A stretch of 64,000 bases of DNA from Euryarchaeota archaeon UBA53 (lineage in GTDB: Archaea; Thermoplasmatota; Poseidoniia; Poseidoniales; Poseidoniaceae), in the NCBI GenBank assembly GCA_002507425.1, contig DAZU01000067.1:6908-70907 (forward strand), written 5' to 3'. The notes under the pieces were generated by a model. That model searched no databases. It had not been told where the DNA came from and worked only from the letters and a program-made list of their open reading frames with translations. Both the position numbers and the translations under genes were made by a program. This document shows positions 9,064 through 17,952 of the stretch, piece by piece. Numbering within the stretch: position 1 is the stretch's first letter; the number at the start of each line of letters is the position of its first letter.

Positions 9064-10176
9064 CTAAGACAGTATACTGTCTAGACAGTTGTTGGAAATC
9101 GCTTTCTTAATCGATCGAGATATTCTTCTCCCAGTTGACATAAAAGGCTCGTTGATATCACTGTAAGGCGAACCACCAACGAATGGGTTTGAACCAGCAA
9201 CTATTCTTGCACTTATCTCAAATACTCTAAATTCTAGTTTGTCCGTGACAATTGTCTCTAAGCAGAATGAGCCAATCATTCCTCGAGAGTTTTCCTCAAG
9301 TTCAAAAGATGCAGCAACAGTTCCTTCAGCCATTTCAAAAGCTCTTGGTAGCAGGCTCTCTCTTATTACTACTGGCTGATTTCCGGTAACAACGAACGAG
9401 GGTTCTAAACTCATTTCTCTAAGGTCCCTCAAGCTTCCCAATTTATAGAATTCATCTACATTAGATTCGTCCCTTCTATCCATGCTCATTAATTCCAATC
9501 GGCCGAGCTTCTTCCCTGAATTCTTACCAATTCCCTCTACTTGATATCCATCTTCTGCAATTGGGTCAAAGAAGAAGTGCAGATAATATCTGCAGCCTAA
9601 AACATATTCTTGGATTGTGAATTCTTCCTCAATGTTGACATTTCTTTTAAAATCACGATAATCACGGGCTATGAAATATCCCTCTCCACCCTTTGCACCT
9701 GCGTATTTGACTATAACGGGTCCATCAATATCGTGAGGGTCGTCTATAACTTTGGGCATTGAACAACCGCCCATTGCTAGCCATTTTCTCTGACGCTCCC
9801 TGCTACTTTCCCAGTGCAGTATTCCTCTATTTCCGAACGTTGGGACCTCTAGATTTTTGAAGTTACTACTTCCCAAATACTCAACTAGTGAGCCATGAGG
9901 AATTATGATTACATTTCTTTCACGAAACCAGTCGGCATAATCTAGCATTTCATCATAATTGTCAAGCATCAACCATTCGTCTGGGTCCGCTCCAGGAAAT
10001 GCTGAGTAGTATTTTCTTCTATTTTCTCCAACTGCAATACCTAATGTTCTGAAGCCTTCCTGCCTAGCTCCATGAAGAATTTGCAATGAAGAGTGGGACG
10101 CAACAACTCCTATGGTTATACTCTCATAATCATATGAAGACAACCAGTTTTGGAGTGTCTTGATATCTACGCCCAT
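9064..10176 (-). CDS. purP: Formate-dependent FAICAR synthetase (PurP)
   Basis: The archaeal ATP-grasp enzyme that formylates AICAR with formate and ATP in purine biosynthesis, replacing the folate-dependent PurH step. At 370 residues it is close to the usual 360. The N-terminal SYDYESITIGVVASHSSLQI segment, the GNRGILHWE stretch, the ATP-grasp PVIVKYAGAKGGEGYF and the C-terminal FEISARIVAGSN with Mg-binding residues are characteristic. The ATG at 10176 is the start. The stop codon abuts the stop of the convergent upstream gene with no base between. PurP has paralogues of uncertain activity, so in vivo function is inferred from family membership. Confidence 0.93.
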   Translation of the reverse strand: MGVDIKTLQNWLSSYDYESITIGVVASHSSLQILHGARQEGFRTLGIAVGENRRKYYSAFPGADPDEWLMLDNYDEMLDYADWFRERNVIIIPHGSLVEYLGSSNFKNLEVPTFGNRGILHWESSRERQRKWLAMGGCSMPKVIDDPHDIDGPVIVKYAGAKGGEGYFIARDYRDFKRNVNIEEEFTIQEYVLGCRYYLHFFFDPIAEDGYQVEGIGKNSGKKLGRLELMSMDRRDESNVDEFYKLGSLRDLREMSLEPSFVVTGNQPVVIRESLLPRAFEMAEGTVAASFELEENSRGMIGSFCLETIVTDKLEFRVFEISARIVAGSNPFVGGSPYSDINEPFMSTGRRISRSIKKAISNNCLDSILS

Positions 10177-10245
10177 ACGAACGGCTTCAGTGTCTTATTA
10201 ATGACAATTACGGACTTAGAATTGCGAATTAATAGATTACATTAG

Positions 10246-10255
10246 TCTATAATAT
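10246..10255 (+). promoter_or_regulatory. Possible TATA box for tryptophan 2,3-dioxygenase
   Basis: TCTATAATAT stands about 56 bases before the ATG of the dioxygenase, in the 134-base divergent gap. It would place transcription start about 25 bases later and leave a leader of roughly 30 bases. It also overlaps the end of an imperfect palindrome (TAGATTACATTAGTCTA, 10233-10249), which could be an operator. Seen only by eye. Confidence 0.3.
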
Positions 10256-10310
10256 CCTCGAGACAATATTATCCGTCAAGGTTTCAAGCCTTACCTTGTG
10301 TGCTATCAAC

Positions 10311-11393
10311 ATGAGCGGAGATTCTCCTAAGGGTAGAATGACCTATGGTAATTATCTAAAACTGGAAGATTTACTTTCCTTGCAAGGCGGATACAATGAA
10401 GACAAATCTTCTCTCTCAAATCATGAGATGCATTTCATAGTTGTGCACCAAGCCTTCGAATTATGGTTTAAGCAAGTAAACATTGAGCTGGAGTGCGCAA
10501 TTTCTCTTCTAGACACAGAGGAGGTTGAAGAAAAACAAATTCCTGTTGTGGTTAGTCACCTAGAACGATGCTCGGAGATTTTCAGATTATTGGCTTCTCA
10601 ATGGAAAGTGATGGAAACTCTGTCCCCTCAGGATTTCCTCGCCTTTAGAGACCGTTTAGGGACGTCCTCAGGCTTTGAGAGTTGGCAACTAAGATCAATA
10701 GAGACACTATTAGGGTTAAAATCAGAACAAAGAATCGGAGGGATGGATCCTATGGAACACAATAGAAAGTTACATTCAGAGGGTAAGTTAAGTGATTCTG
10801 TAATGGATAATCTGAACAGAATTAGTTCTGGTCCATCATTGAATGACGTCTTAATGCGATGGCTTTCTAGAACTCCAGTCAATGGGTTCTCCGGCAATGA
10901 GAAAGTAATGAGAGAATTTGTCGAGAATCACCTTAGTTCTATGAAAAAGCACGGTGAGGAGGTTATATCTCATATCGTAAAAATAGGTCACGGCAATGAA
11001 GATAAAGTAAGACCACGCATAAATGCAGGTATAGCCTCAGCAAGAGATTTTTTACTCCCAAATAACGAGGTTTCTTTTGCTCGTGCAGGATTATTATTTA
11101 TTGAATCATATAGAGAATTGCCATTGTTGTCATGGCCTCGTAGAATGATAGATTCCGTCGTTGATATGGAAGAGGCCATGCTTTTGTTTCGGTCTCATCA
11201 TGTCAGAATGGTTGAGAGAATGATCGGTAGAAGAATGGGAACCGGTGGTTCGAGTGGAGTAGATTATCTCGATAAGACACTAAGTTATCGAATATTTACT
11301 GACCTTTGGGCTGTAAGAACTATGTTGGTAAAACGGGATTCGATTACAGATCCGACAAATCCTGAATTCTATGGATACGTATCTAGCCAATGA
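10311..11393 (+). CDS. kynA: Tryptophan 2,3-dioxygenase
   Basis: Heme enzyme that opens the indole ring of L-tryptophan with O2 to give N-formylkynurenine. The protein has 360 residues from ATG 10311 (a TTG at 10296 is less likely). Visible family blocks are YGNYLKLEDLLSLQ, HEMHFIVVHQAFELWFKQ with the active-site histidine, the SGFESWQLR stretch, RSHHVRMVERMIG with the probable heme-ligand histidine, and the GTGGSSGVDYL signature. Length is at the upper end of the bacterial-type range. It needs oxygen, in keeping with an aerobic host. No kynurenine formamidase, kynureninase or 3-hydroxylase is in the window, so it may serve tryptophan breakdown or signalling. Confidence 0.94.
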   Translation: MSGDSPKGRMTYGNYLKLEDLLSLQGGYNEDKSSLSNHEMHFIVVHQAFELWFKQVNIELECAISLLDTEEVEEKQIPVVVSHLERCSEIFRLLASQWKVMETLSPQDFLAFRDRLGTSSGFESWQLRSIETLLGLKSEQRIGGMDPMEHNRKLHSEGKLSDSVMDNLNRISSGPSLNDVLMRWLSRTPVNGFSGNEKVMREFVENHLSSMKKHGEEVISHIVKIGHGNEDKVRPRINAGIASARDFLLPNNEVSFARAGLLFIESYRELPLLSWPRRMIDSVVDMEEAMLLFRSHHVRMVERMIGRRMGTGGSSGVDYLDKTLSYRIFTDLWAVRTMLVKRDSITDPTNPEFYGYVSSQ

Positions 11394-11648
11394 TTATTGG
11401 TCATGAGGGTCCGTATCTATTGGAATCAGCTCATTTTCATATTCGTATATTGCTATCTTCAAAGGGTCTAGCACGAATCTGACAGAGGCTTCTTCAAGTC
11501 CGTATAGAGAAATAAGTTCCTCCTTGAACGCTTCACGAAGAACATCTTCTGGAGCATTTAAAGGAGCTCCCATCCCAATCTGAAGGGCTCTTGCGCCAAT
11601 AATTCTAGCTCTTTCAAATCTGGTATGGGGATTCTTTGGTTTAACCAT
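11394..11648 (-). CDS. rpoK: DNA-directed RNA polymerase subunit K (Rpo6, RPB6 homologue)
   Basis: Small archaeal RNA polymerase subunit that clamps the largest subunit, as omega does in bacteria. The 84-residue protein carries the diagnostic [21 protein letters not shown] core at about residues 8-28, followed by an extended C-terminal half ([15 protein letters not shown]...) common in longer archaeal forms. The stop codon abuts that of the convergent tryptophan dioxygenase with no spacer. Upstream there are 77 bases before the next gene on the same strand ends, so it may have its own promoter. Confidence 0.93.
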   Translation of the reverse strand: MVKPKNPHTRFERARIIGARALQIGMGAPLNAPEDVLREAFKEELISLYGLEEASVRFVLDPLKIAIYEYENELIPIDTDPHDQ

Positions 11649-11725
11649 AATTACACCTCATGGCACTCTGTGCTGTTCGGGCGAGAATCGACTTGTTATT
11701 GAAACCTACGCAACTTTACCTAGTA

Positions 11726-12565
11726 TTATTGCTCTCCAGATTTCTTGTTGTCCTTCATCAACTGTAAGAGTTGATAGGTAGCAGGCAACGAGATTATGAT
11801 CAATAATAGGGTTATAATCACAATAGTGCTAGTTTTGAATTGATTTTTGTTTTCATCCTCGCCATAAATACCCCCATCTGGTATGTAATCACCTGCTGGT
11901 ATTGATGACCCGGATTCTAAAGCAATATAACCTGGATTAGAAAGAACTATGATGAGTTTCTCACCATTTGTGTCTATTATGTTTGTTTGGGAATAATTAG
12001 TATGATTGACAGCTATGTTTGTGACATTACCTAATGAGGTCACAGTCCATACGTCAATACTTAGATTTTCAAATTCACCTTCTAACGAAAGAGAATTATT
12101 TTCCAGTGAAATATTGGTAATTCCACTGTAATTTGACTCGGACTTTGACAAAAGTGTATTCAGTTCCTTCGACTGTGTGGGCCCTGCTAAAAGATAGTGC
12201 CCATCAAGCGCTATTGTAGGATAGCCCCACAATCCATATACATCCAAAAACCTCTCTCTTGAGGCTGGAAGCCAGAATTCGTCGGTCGTAGACGGTCTAT
12301 GACTAAGTATAACTTCAGACTGATTTGGTGTTTGATTTAGGATCTGTTCTACTTCTGGACATTCTTCACACCAGTCTGCTCCAAAATATTCGATAATGTT
12401 TGAAGCTCTAGTAACACAGGTATCATTTTCTTCACATTCTAAGTCTACAACTAGCACATCTATTATGTATCCTTCAGAGTGAGCACCTTCGATTCCATGC
12501 CCTGATACAAATCCAGAGGAAATTATGGAAAAGCCCAATATTGCTATTGCAAAAACTCCTCTCAT
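11726..12565 (-). CDS. Membrane-anchored extracytoplasmic thioredoxin-like protein
   Basis: About 279 residues with an N-terminal signal segment (residues 1-22), a thioredoxin-like domain with a CxxC pair in DWCEECPEVE (Cys66 and Cys69), a YGLWGYPTIALDG segment with the cis-proline loop, then a Thr/Asn-rich beta region with several N-x-S/T sequons and a C-terminal membrane helix (about 244-265). The active site faces outward. It is divergent, by about 55 bases, from heme A synthase, which has paired extracytoplasmic cysteines. A role in disulfide exchange or cytochrome oxidase assembly is therefore plausible but inferred. The ATG at 12565 is preferred over TTG at 12577. Confidence 0.8.
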   Translation of the reverse strand: MRGVFAIAILGFSIISSGFVSGHGIEGAHSEGYIIDVLVVDLECEENDTCVTRASNIIEYFGADWCEECPEVEQILNQTPNQSEVILSHRPSTTDEFWLPASRERFLDVYGLWGYPTIALDGHYLLAGPTQSKELNTLLSKSESNYSGITNISLENNSLSLEGEFENLSIDVWTVTSLGNVTNIAVNHTNYSQTNIIDTNGEKLIIVLSNPGYIALESGSSIPAGDYIPDGGIYGEDENKNQFKTSTIVIITLLLIIISLPATYQLLQLMKDNKKSGEQ

Positions 12566-12620
12566 GTGTATACCCAAACAGTCCGGTTTGTTAAAAGGGA
12601 GCCTCTGACCCCGGGGGGTG

Positions 12621-13667
12621 ATGGAAACCAGATGGTTCCGCCGCCCTTCTACGTTGCCTATTGCAATTGCAATTATGGCGATGATAATTATAACAGCTGG
12701 TGGAACTATCAGGATTTATGATGCTGGTGAATCTTGTCCCGATTGGCCTCAATGTTTCGGAACCTGGGGATTTGATATTTCAGAGGAAGATCAGGGCGAT
12801 TGGTATGATGAAACAGAAGAGTATGATAGCCGTGGACCTGATAAAAGGTATACGACATTTGAGATTTTCATTGAATGGATTCATCGCCTGTTAGCAGCAA
12901 TAATGGCAATTCCTGTATTAGCAAATTTCTTGATAATTCTGAAACGTAAAGAATTGTATGGAAAATCTTTAGTTAAGGTTTCATTTTTTACCGGAATTTT
13001 GCTAACACTTCAGGGAGTAGCTGGTGCAGTGACTGTGAGATTTGATAATGCAGATTGGTCGGTTGCTTTACATCTTGGATTAGCATCTTGTTTTGTATTT
13101 ATTTTACTATGGCAGTTTTTCAGTATGAGAAAATTGGAAGGAGCAACTTGGCCAATGCTAAGAGTATCAGAAAAATTCAAGCGAGCCCAACTAAAAAGAA
13201 TAAAAATCATGACTGCTTCGATATTTTTGTTATTGATTTTAGGGGCTTGGGTCTCATCCTCTCCAAACGGTAATCAAGGGTGTTCAGTCGGATTCCCGGA
13301 GGGTTGGCCAAAGTGTCAAGGGAGTATACTGCCAAGTCTTGATGACAGTGGAATTCTAGTCCAAATGGTTCACAGAACAGGAGCAGGCCTAGTTGGGATT
13401 GCATTAATATTTGGAGGAATGAAGTTTAGGGAGAGCGTAAGGTCGCATCAAATGCATTACGGTTTCACAAGAATTTTTGATTTAGTTACCGGTCTTTGGC
13501 TGTTGAACGTTTGTATTGGTGGTTTATATGTTGTATTTGCAAAACTTGGAGAATTCCCTGAGAAATTATCTCTTCTGCATCTCCTTTTGGGAGTGGCTAG
13601 TTTTTTATGTGCATCTGTTGGCCTAATGCTGTTGAAACTGGGTGAAGAGGGCGGAGAAGATGAATGA
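12621..13667 (+). CDS. ctaA: Heme A synthase (CtaA/Cox15)
   Basis: Oxidises the C8 methyl of heme O to formyl, making heme A for cytochrome c oxidase. About 348 residues with eight membrane helices. The four heme-binding histidines are visible in EWIHRLLA, VALHLGLA, MVHRTGAG and LLHLLLG. Extracytoplasmic cysteine pairs are present in both halves (SCPDWPQC and GCSVGFPEGWPKC), as in type B/D enzymes. ATG at 12621 is chosen; a GTG lies immediately before it. Its stop overlaps the start of ctaB in ATGAATGA, so the two are translationally coupled. Confidence 0.93.
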   Translation: METRWFRRPSTLPIAIAIMAMIIITAGGTIRIYDAGESCPDWPQCFGTWGFDISEEDQGDWYDETEEYDSRGPDKRYTTFEIFIEWIHRLLAAIMAIPVLANFLIILKRKELYGKSLVKVSFFTGILLTLQGVAGAVTVRFDNADWSVALHLGLASCFVFILLWQFFSMRKLEGATWPMLRVSEKFKRAQLKRIKIMTASIFLLLILGAWVSSSPNGNQGCSVGFPEGWPKCQGSILPSLDDSGILVQMVHRTGAGLVGIALIFGGMKFRESVRSHQMHYGFTRIFDLVTGLWLLNVCIGGLYVVFAKLGEFPEKLSLLHLLLGVASFLCASVGLMLLKLGEEGGEDE

Positions 13668-14742
13668 AAAGCCAAATCTTCTCAAGATATACCTGCAATT
13701 GATGAAATTGCGTGTAGTAATTCTCCTCCAAATTACAGCTATTTGTGCTATCATTGCCCATGACATGATGGTTAGGAGTGGGGAATTATCCGGCGATAGG
13801 ACCTGGATAAATACGCTTACTTCATGTTCTTACACTATAATAGCAGGAACCCTAGCAGCTGGTGGATCGAATGCAATTAATATGGTCTATGATAGAGATA
13901 TAGATCCGGGAATGTCAAGGACAAGGGCTAGGCCTATACCTAGTGGTCATATCTCTCCAAGACATTCACTTATCTTTGGAATTACAGTATCAGTTTTGGG
14001 CAGCAGTCTGTTCCTATTATTTGGTAGTTGGAAAGCTGCTTTCTGGTCAATGTTTTCTGTCCTTTTCTATGTATTTGTTTATACAATTTGGCTCAAAAGA
14101 CGAACGCCACAGAATATTGTAATAGGTGGTATAGCAGGTTCTACCCCTCCTGTCATAGGATGGATCGTGGCTGCAGGGGATACCATCCCTGAGAGTCTAA
14201 ATCCGTTTGATTTGGGTTCCCCAATACCTTGGATGCTATTTTGTCTTATTTTCTTTTGGACTCCTCCTCATTTTTGGGCACTGGCGCTTTACAGAAGCGG
14301 AGAATATGCAAAAGTTGGGGTCCCGATGATGCCAGATATTAAGGGACCAGAAAGAACATTAAAAGAATCTAAATTTTATTGTATCATGCTATTTGGTATA
14401 GGATCAGTGCCATGTTTTTGGCCAAAAGCGGGGCTTCCTCTTGCATGGGCATTCCTGGCAGGTGCCTTGACCTTATGGTATTCAATATCCGTATGGAAAA
14501 TTGATCCCAATCAAAAGCTTGATTATAATGGAAGAATGACTAAGGCATTTAATTCGTTTACAAGGTCTCTTGGCTATCTTGCTTGGATGTTTGTAGCGTT
14601 TGTGTATATCACAGCAGTTTCGAAAGAAAACGTATGGATAATGACGTTCGCTTTCTTAGGCATTGTACCCATTATCAATTTGATGTTTACTAGGTGGAAA
14701 ACCTTTGCTGGAAGGAAAGTCAAGGTATTGAATGCGGAGTGA
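13660..14742 (+). CDS. ctaB: Protoheme IX farnesyltransferase, heme O synthase (CtaB/Cox10)
   Basis: UbiA-superfamily membrane prenyltransferase that adds a farnesyl group to heme B, giving heme O, the substrate of CtaA. It has 360 residues and about nine membrane helices. The first metal-diphosphate motif is NMVYDRDIDPGMSRTRARP, and the second loop is KRRTPQNIVIGGIAG. The ATG at 13660 overlaps the ctaA stop; an in-frame GTG at 13642 would lengthen the overlap and is less likely. Together with CtaA it shows that this organism builds a heme-A-containing terminal oxidase, so it respires oxygen. Confidence 0.94.
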   Translation: MNEKPNLLKIYLQLMKLRVVILLQITAICAIIAHDMMVRSGELSGDRTWINTLTSCSYTIIAGTLAAGGSNAINMVYDRDIDPGMSRTRARPIPSGHISPRHSLIFGITVSVLGSSLFLLFGSWKAAFWSMFSVLFYVFVYTIWLKRRTPQNIVIGGIAGSTPPVIGWIVAAGDTIPESLNPFDLGSPIPWMLFCLIFFWTPPHFWALALYRSGEYAKVGVPMMPDIKGPERTLKESKFYCIMLFGIGSVPCFWPKAGLPLAWAFLAGALTLWYSISVWKIDPNQKLDYNGRMTKAFNSFTRSLGYLAWMFVAFVYITAVSKENVWIMTFAFLGIVPIINLMFTRWKTFAGRKVKVLNAE

Positions 14743-14748
14743 TAAAAG

Positions 14749-14831
14749 CGCGGCGAGGGGGATTCGAACCCCCGCGGGAACACCCATCGGATTAGCAATC
14801 CGACGCAATGGCCAGGCTATGCGATCGCCGC
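14749..14831 (-). tRNA. tRNA-Ser (anticodon GCU)
   Basis: An 83-base class II tRNA. The acceptor pairs GCGGCGA with TCGCCGC, followed by discriminator G as expected for serine. The anticodon arm is TCGGA-TTGCTAA-TCCGA, giving GCU, which reads AGC and AGU. The variable arm is a short GGG/CCC stem, and the T arm is GGGGG-TTCGAAT-CCCCC. No intron and no encoded CCA. A T-rich tract (CTTTTATC) follows the 3' end and may terminate transcription. The gene converges on ctaB with 6 bases between. Confidence 0.97.
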
Positions 14832-14857
14832 AGTTGGTTTTGCGACTTTGATACTTG

Positions 14858-14868
14858 AAATAAATAAG
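14858..14868 (-). promoter_or_regulatory. Probable TATA box of the tRNA-Ser gene
   Basis: CTTATTTATTT on the minus strand lies 27-37 bases before the first base of the tRNA. This is the usual distance for an archaeal TATA element when transcription begins at or just before the mature 5' end. It sits in the 49-base gap between the surface protein's stop and the tRNA. Confidence 0.45.
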
Positions 14869-14880
14869 ACGGTCAGTAAT

Positions 14881-17829
14881 CTAACTGAAGAAATCCTCGA
14901 AGTCATCATCCAAATTCTCAGATTGTTTGGCTTCCCTTCTCTTGAAGATTCTCAACATACGTTTCCTCTTTTTGAGTATTATTGGAAGTCCTATGAAATT
15001 GACTATGATAACCACAAGAAGAACAATTCCAGCCAATTGGAAGTTATCTTGCTCCATGAAGTCTTCCAGTTCTCCCAGCCATTCAATGCCATAGGGAGGC
15101 TCAGGAGGGGCTTCTGGTTCGGGAATTCGATGTTGATTGAACTGCCAATATTGATCCTCAATGTATACCCTCTCTACGTTCGAGGACGGGTAATCAATTA
15201 TCGTCAACTCATTACCAACAATATCCACTGGAGCTAAAATGTAGTAATAGGTTCTGTAAGGCCTAATTCCATCATACTCGAGTCCGGTTTGGGTGAATAA
15301 TCCTTGTTCTCCCGGGACATTTACCAACCCCGTTGCTATTGGATTGATGAACCTCAAATCAACATTATCTGGCTGTTGTTCTATTCTATACATATTCCAT
15401 GATAGATTTCCATCGGGTTCATTTTCAGGCCAAGTCCATGATAGAGTAAGTTCATAGCACATGTCCCAATTATTTTTTGCAGCGTGGCAGTTGGTATCAT
15501 TTGTGTATACGACATTGGATTGTAATCCTGAGACTTCAGATACAGGGTCAATAGCATCACCACAGGTCAACCCAGGTGAACCGTCAACTAGTGATACTTC
15601 AGCTTCTAGATAGTCAGGAGTTCCAGCTCTGTCTATTGGAATGACCGCATATGATGAACAAATTCCGGTAGATAGTGGGCGCTCATCAGTCCATGTATTC
15701 ACGGTTCCCTCCAGTGTTGCTGATAACGTGCCTTGCATCAGACCTTCCCAGACAAATCTACTGGGTACTTCATCCGGGTTAGGGAAATATGCAGAAACGG
15801 TTACTGGGCTGGTAACTCTGAATATTTTCCATCCTCCAAAATAAGGGTTTGATAAATCTCCAGTTGAATTCCAGTCAAGTCTCATTTTACCATCTGGAAG
15901 CAGGGTTAAAATAGGGTTTTCCAGGTCAATTTCTGGGGAGGGTAAATCTCCGACTATTAGTAAGTCCATGTTGCTTGTTATATTCACTCTAAGTGTGTCA
16001 TTGTCGATTACTTCATAACTTTCTTCGGGGCTAAGTGGGTCCCAATCTATTTGGTTATAATCCAGTAATTTGTAAACTCCAATACTCTCTCTTGGAATAT
16101 TATCTGGAATAACATTTGATAAATTGACATCAAATTCCATCCAATCCATCCCTGCATCGGCTACATCAGTAGTCGGAATGACGTCGATGGACATGCGAAT
16201 TAAGGGTTCTAGGTTTTCACCAGGGGCGTAGTTTGCTCCGACTACAGGGTAGTCAAACTCTGCAATACCCTTTGCATGAGTCCGTGTCACAGCCGACCCA
16301 GTTAGCCAATTTCCGACGCTGATATCCGTGCTATTGTATATTGTAATAGGTGTTGTTTCGGATTCCACAGTTCCAAGGGAATCGGTTGCACGCACTGTAA
16401 TGTAGTGGTCTCCTAGACCAAGAGATGTCGCAGGTATGGATACATTTTGACCAACTCCTAGTTGTATGATTCCGCTCATCCACCATGTATATGTTAAGGG
16501 GGCAGCAGCCGTTGCAGAGACTCTTGTATTTAATTCGATTAAATCAGCAGTTTTGTATGTACCGTAAAAGCTGGTTTGCTCTATGATGGGATTGATATCT
16601 CCTCTAACTACCTCTGAAATCACATTCAGTATATTGTCAGAGGGTTTTTGATCCAACCCTTCATTCAACGCCTCGCTTACGAATACCTTTAATTTCTTAT
16701 CACCTAATCCATTTAGATTAAACAAGCACTGGTAATCTTCTCCAGGAACTATTTCGTCAGGCAGGCAATCCTCTTGTTGTTCCACGTTTTCATCTAAACT
16801 CATTACAGTGAATCTGACAAGTGGCTCTACCACCGTATGATTCCCTAGATTAGAGATAGTTACAGACACACTATCATTTCCATAGAAATAAACAGCAGAA
16901 TTTGGGGCATAGGTCGGGTTCATGGAGTCTATACGTAAATCTACTGTATCATCAAAAGTAACTACCATGCTCTGAATGTCATTGTAGACATTCATATCTC
17001 CGGATGGGGTTCCAGACGAGTTAAGAATGCCATAATATAGAGTATAAATTCCTTCAGAGTCAAAATTTACTGGGGGTAGATTCCTTGTAAATACGCTCTC
17101 TCCCCAATCAGGAAGATTACTGTATGAAATGGTTGCACTAGCCCTTTCTGTTCCAAAGTTGTCAACTATTTTCCATCCCAGATCTGCCACTAGACCACAA
17201 CTTCCACAAGACTTGACAAGTCCATCAAGGGATATTGCATAATCAGTGTTCGTATTGAGTATGGGTTTGTTATCATAAATAGCTAAGTCTTCGATTTGGC
17301 TGAGTATATCCTGCTCTTCAAATATAACATCGACTAACTTTCTAGCAAGATTGAAATTGTATAATTTCGCGTCGTTAGTAGTGTTAGTATCCGAATCTAC
17401 GAATCTATAGACTATTGTGTAAAGACCTTCATCCCCGTTTGAGGAAAAATAATTTGAGAAACTATAGGCCACACTCTCACCCACCACGATCGGTTCAACC
17501 GAACCAATACCGTATCCATCTCGATTATTGTAGCAATCGTTTTCAGATTGCATGCCCTCACAAACAAACCATTCAATAGACCTTGATTGAGTGTTGTAGA
17601 AAAACCCAGAATTTTTTATCTCAACTTCGAGATATACTGGATCCCATGCTGACATGTAATCTCCGGGTAACGGTGAAATAGATCTAGTAATTTCATAGTC
17701 ACCGCTTATTGATGCTGTTGCGCTTGGTGCTGCAATTATAGCCCCAACAGAAGTCAAAATCAGAAGCGAGACTAATGAAAGAGCACCTTTTGAGGAACTC
17801 CTTTGTTTGTCAACGCTTTCGCAGGCCAT
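14881..17829 (-). CDS. Large surface protein with signal sequence, repeated beta-domains and C-terminal membrane anchor
   Basis: 982 residues. A basic N-terminus and hydrophobic segment ending near SATAS (about residues 18-40) act as export signal. The ectodomain contains several CARDB/Ig-like beta-sandwich segments (VYLEVEIKNSG, VSVTISNLGNHTV, DHYITVRATDSLG), many paired cysteines and N-x-S/T sequons. A helix near the C-terminus (LAGIVLLVVIIVNFIGLPIIL) precedes a basic stretch and an acidic tail, so the C-terminus is cytoplasmic. It could be an S-layer or adhesion component; no catalytic motif is apparent. It is divergent by about 123 bases from the KaiC-like gene set. Confidence 0.75.
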   Translation of the reverse strand: MACESVDKQRSSSKGALSLVSLLILTSVGAIIAAPSATASISGDYEITRSISPLPGDYMSAWDPVYLEVEIKNSGFFYNTQSRSIEWFVCEGMQSENDCYNNRDGYGIGSVEPIVVGESVAYSFSNYFSSNGDEGLYTIVYRFVDSDTNTTNDAKLYNFNLARKLVDVIFEEQDILSQIEDLAIYDNKPILNTNTDYAISLDGLVKSCGSCGLVADLGWKIVDNFGTERASATISYSNLPDWGESVFTRNLPPVNFDSEGIYTLYYGILNSSGTPSGDMNVYNDIQSMVVTFDDTVDLRIDSMNPTYAPNSAVYFYGNDSVSVTISNLGNHTVVEPLVRFTVMSLDENVEQQEDCLPDEIVPGEDYQCLFNLNGLGDKKLKVFVSEALNEGLDQKPSDNILNVISEVVRGDINPIIEQTSFYGTYKTADLIELNTRVSATAAAPLTYTWWMSGIIQLGVGQNVSIPATSLGLGDHYITVRATDSLGTVESETTPITIYNSTDISVGNWLTGSAVTRTHAKGIAEFDYPVVGANYAPGENLEPLIRMSIDVIPTTDVADAGMDWMEFDVNLSNVIPDNIPRESIGVYKLLDYNQIDWDPLSPEESYEVIDNDTLRVNITSNMDLLIVGDLPSPEIDLENPILTLLPDGKMRLDWNSTGDLSNPYFGGWKIFRVTSPVTVSAYFPNPDEVPSRFVWEGLMQGTLSATLEGTVNTWTDERPLSTGICSSYAVIPIDRAGTPDYLEAEVSLVDGSPGLTCGDAIDPVSEVSGLQSNVVYTNDTNCHAAKNNWDMCYELTLSWTWPENEPDGNLSWNMYRIEQQPDNVDLRFINPIATGLVNVPGEQGLFTQTGLEYDGIRPYRTYYYILAPVDIVGNELTIIDYPSSNVERVYIEDQYWQFNQHRIPEPEAPPEPPYGIEWLGELEDFMEQDNFQLAGIVLLVVIIVNFIGLPIILKKRKRMLRIFKRREAKQSENLDDDFEDFFS

Positions 17830-17952
17830 GAAAGGGTGGTAGTATCATTTACTCAAATATCAATCGGTGAACGAAGTCATAAAACGGGGCATTGTTTGAT
17901 TTTGAGGAAAAATTGGCGACACACTCAATATGATGTCCTCTTACCGATTACT

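Noticed and set aside
14848..15237. A 129-residue plus-strand frame next to the tRNA
   Set aside because: It runs antisense through the C-terminus of the surface protein and shows no recognisable domain.
17803..17952. N-terminal extension of the lamin-tail-like protein
   Set aside because: It would overlap the start of the divergent surface protein and gives no signal or domain; ATG 17953 precedes a natural membrane segment.
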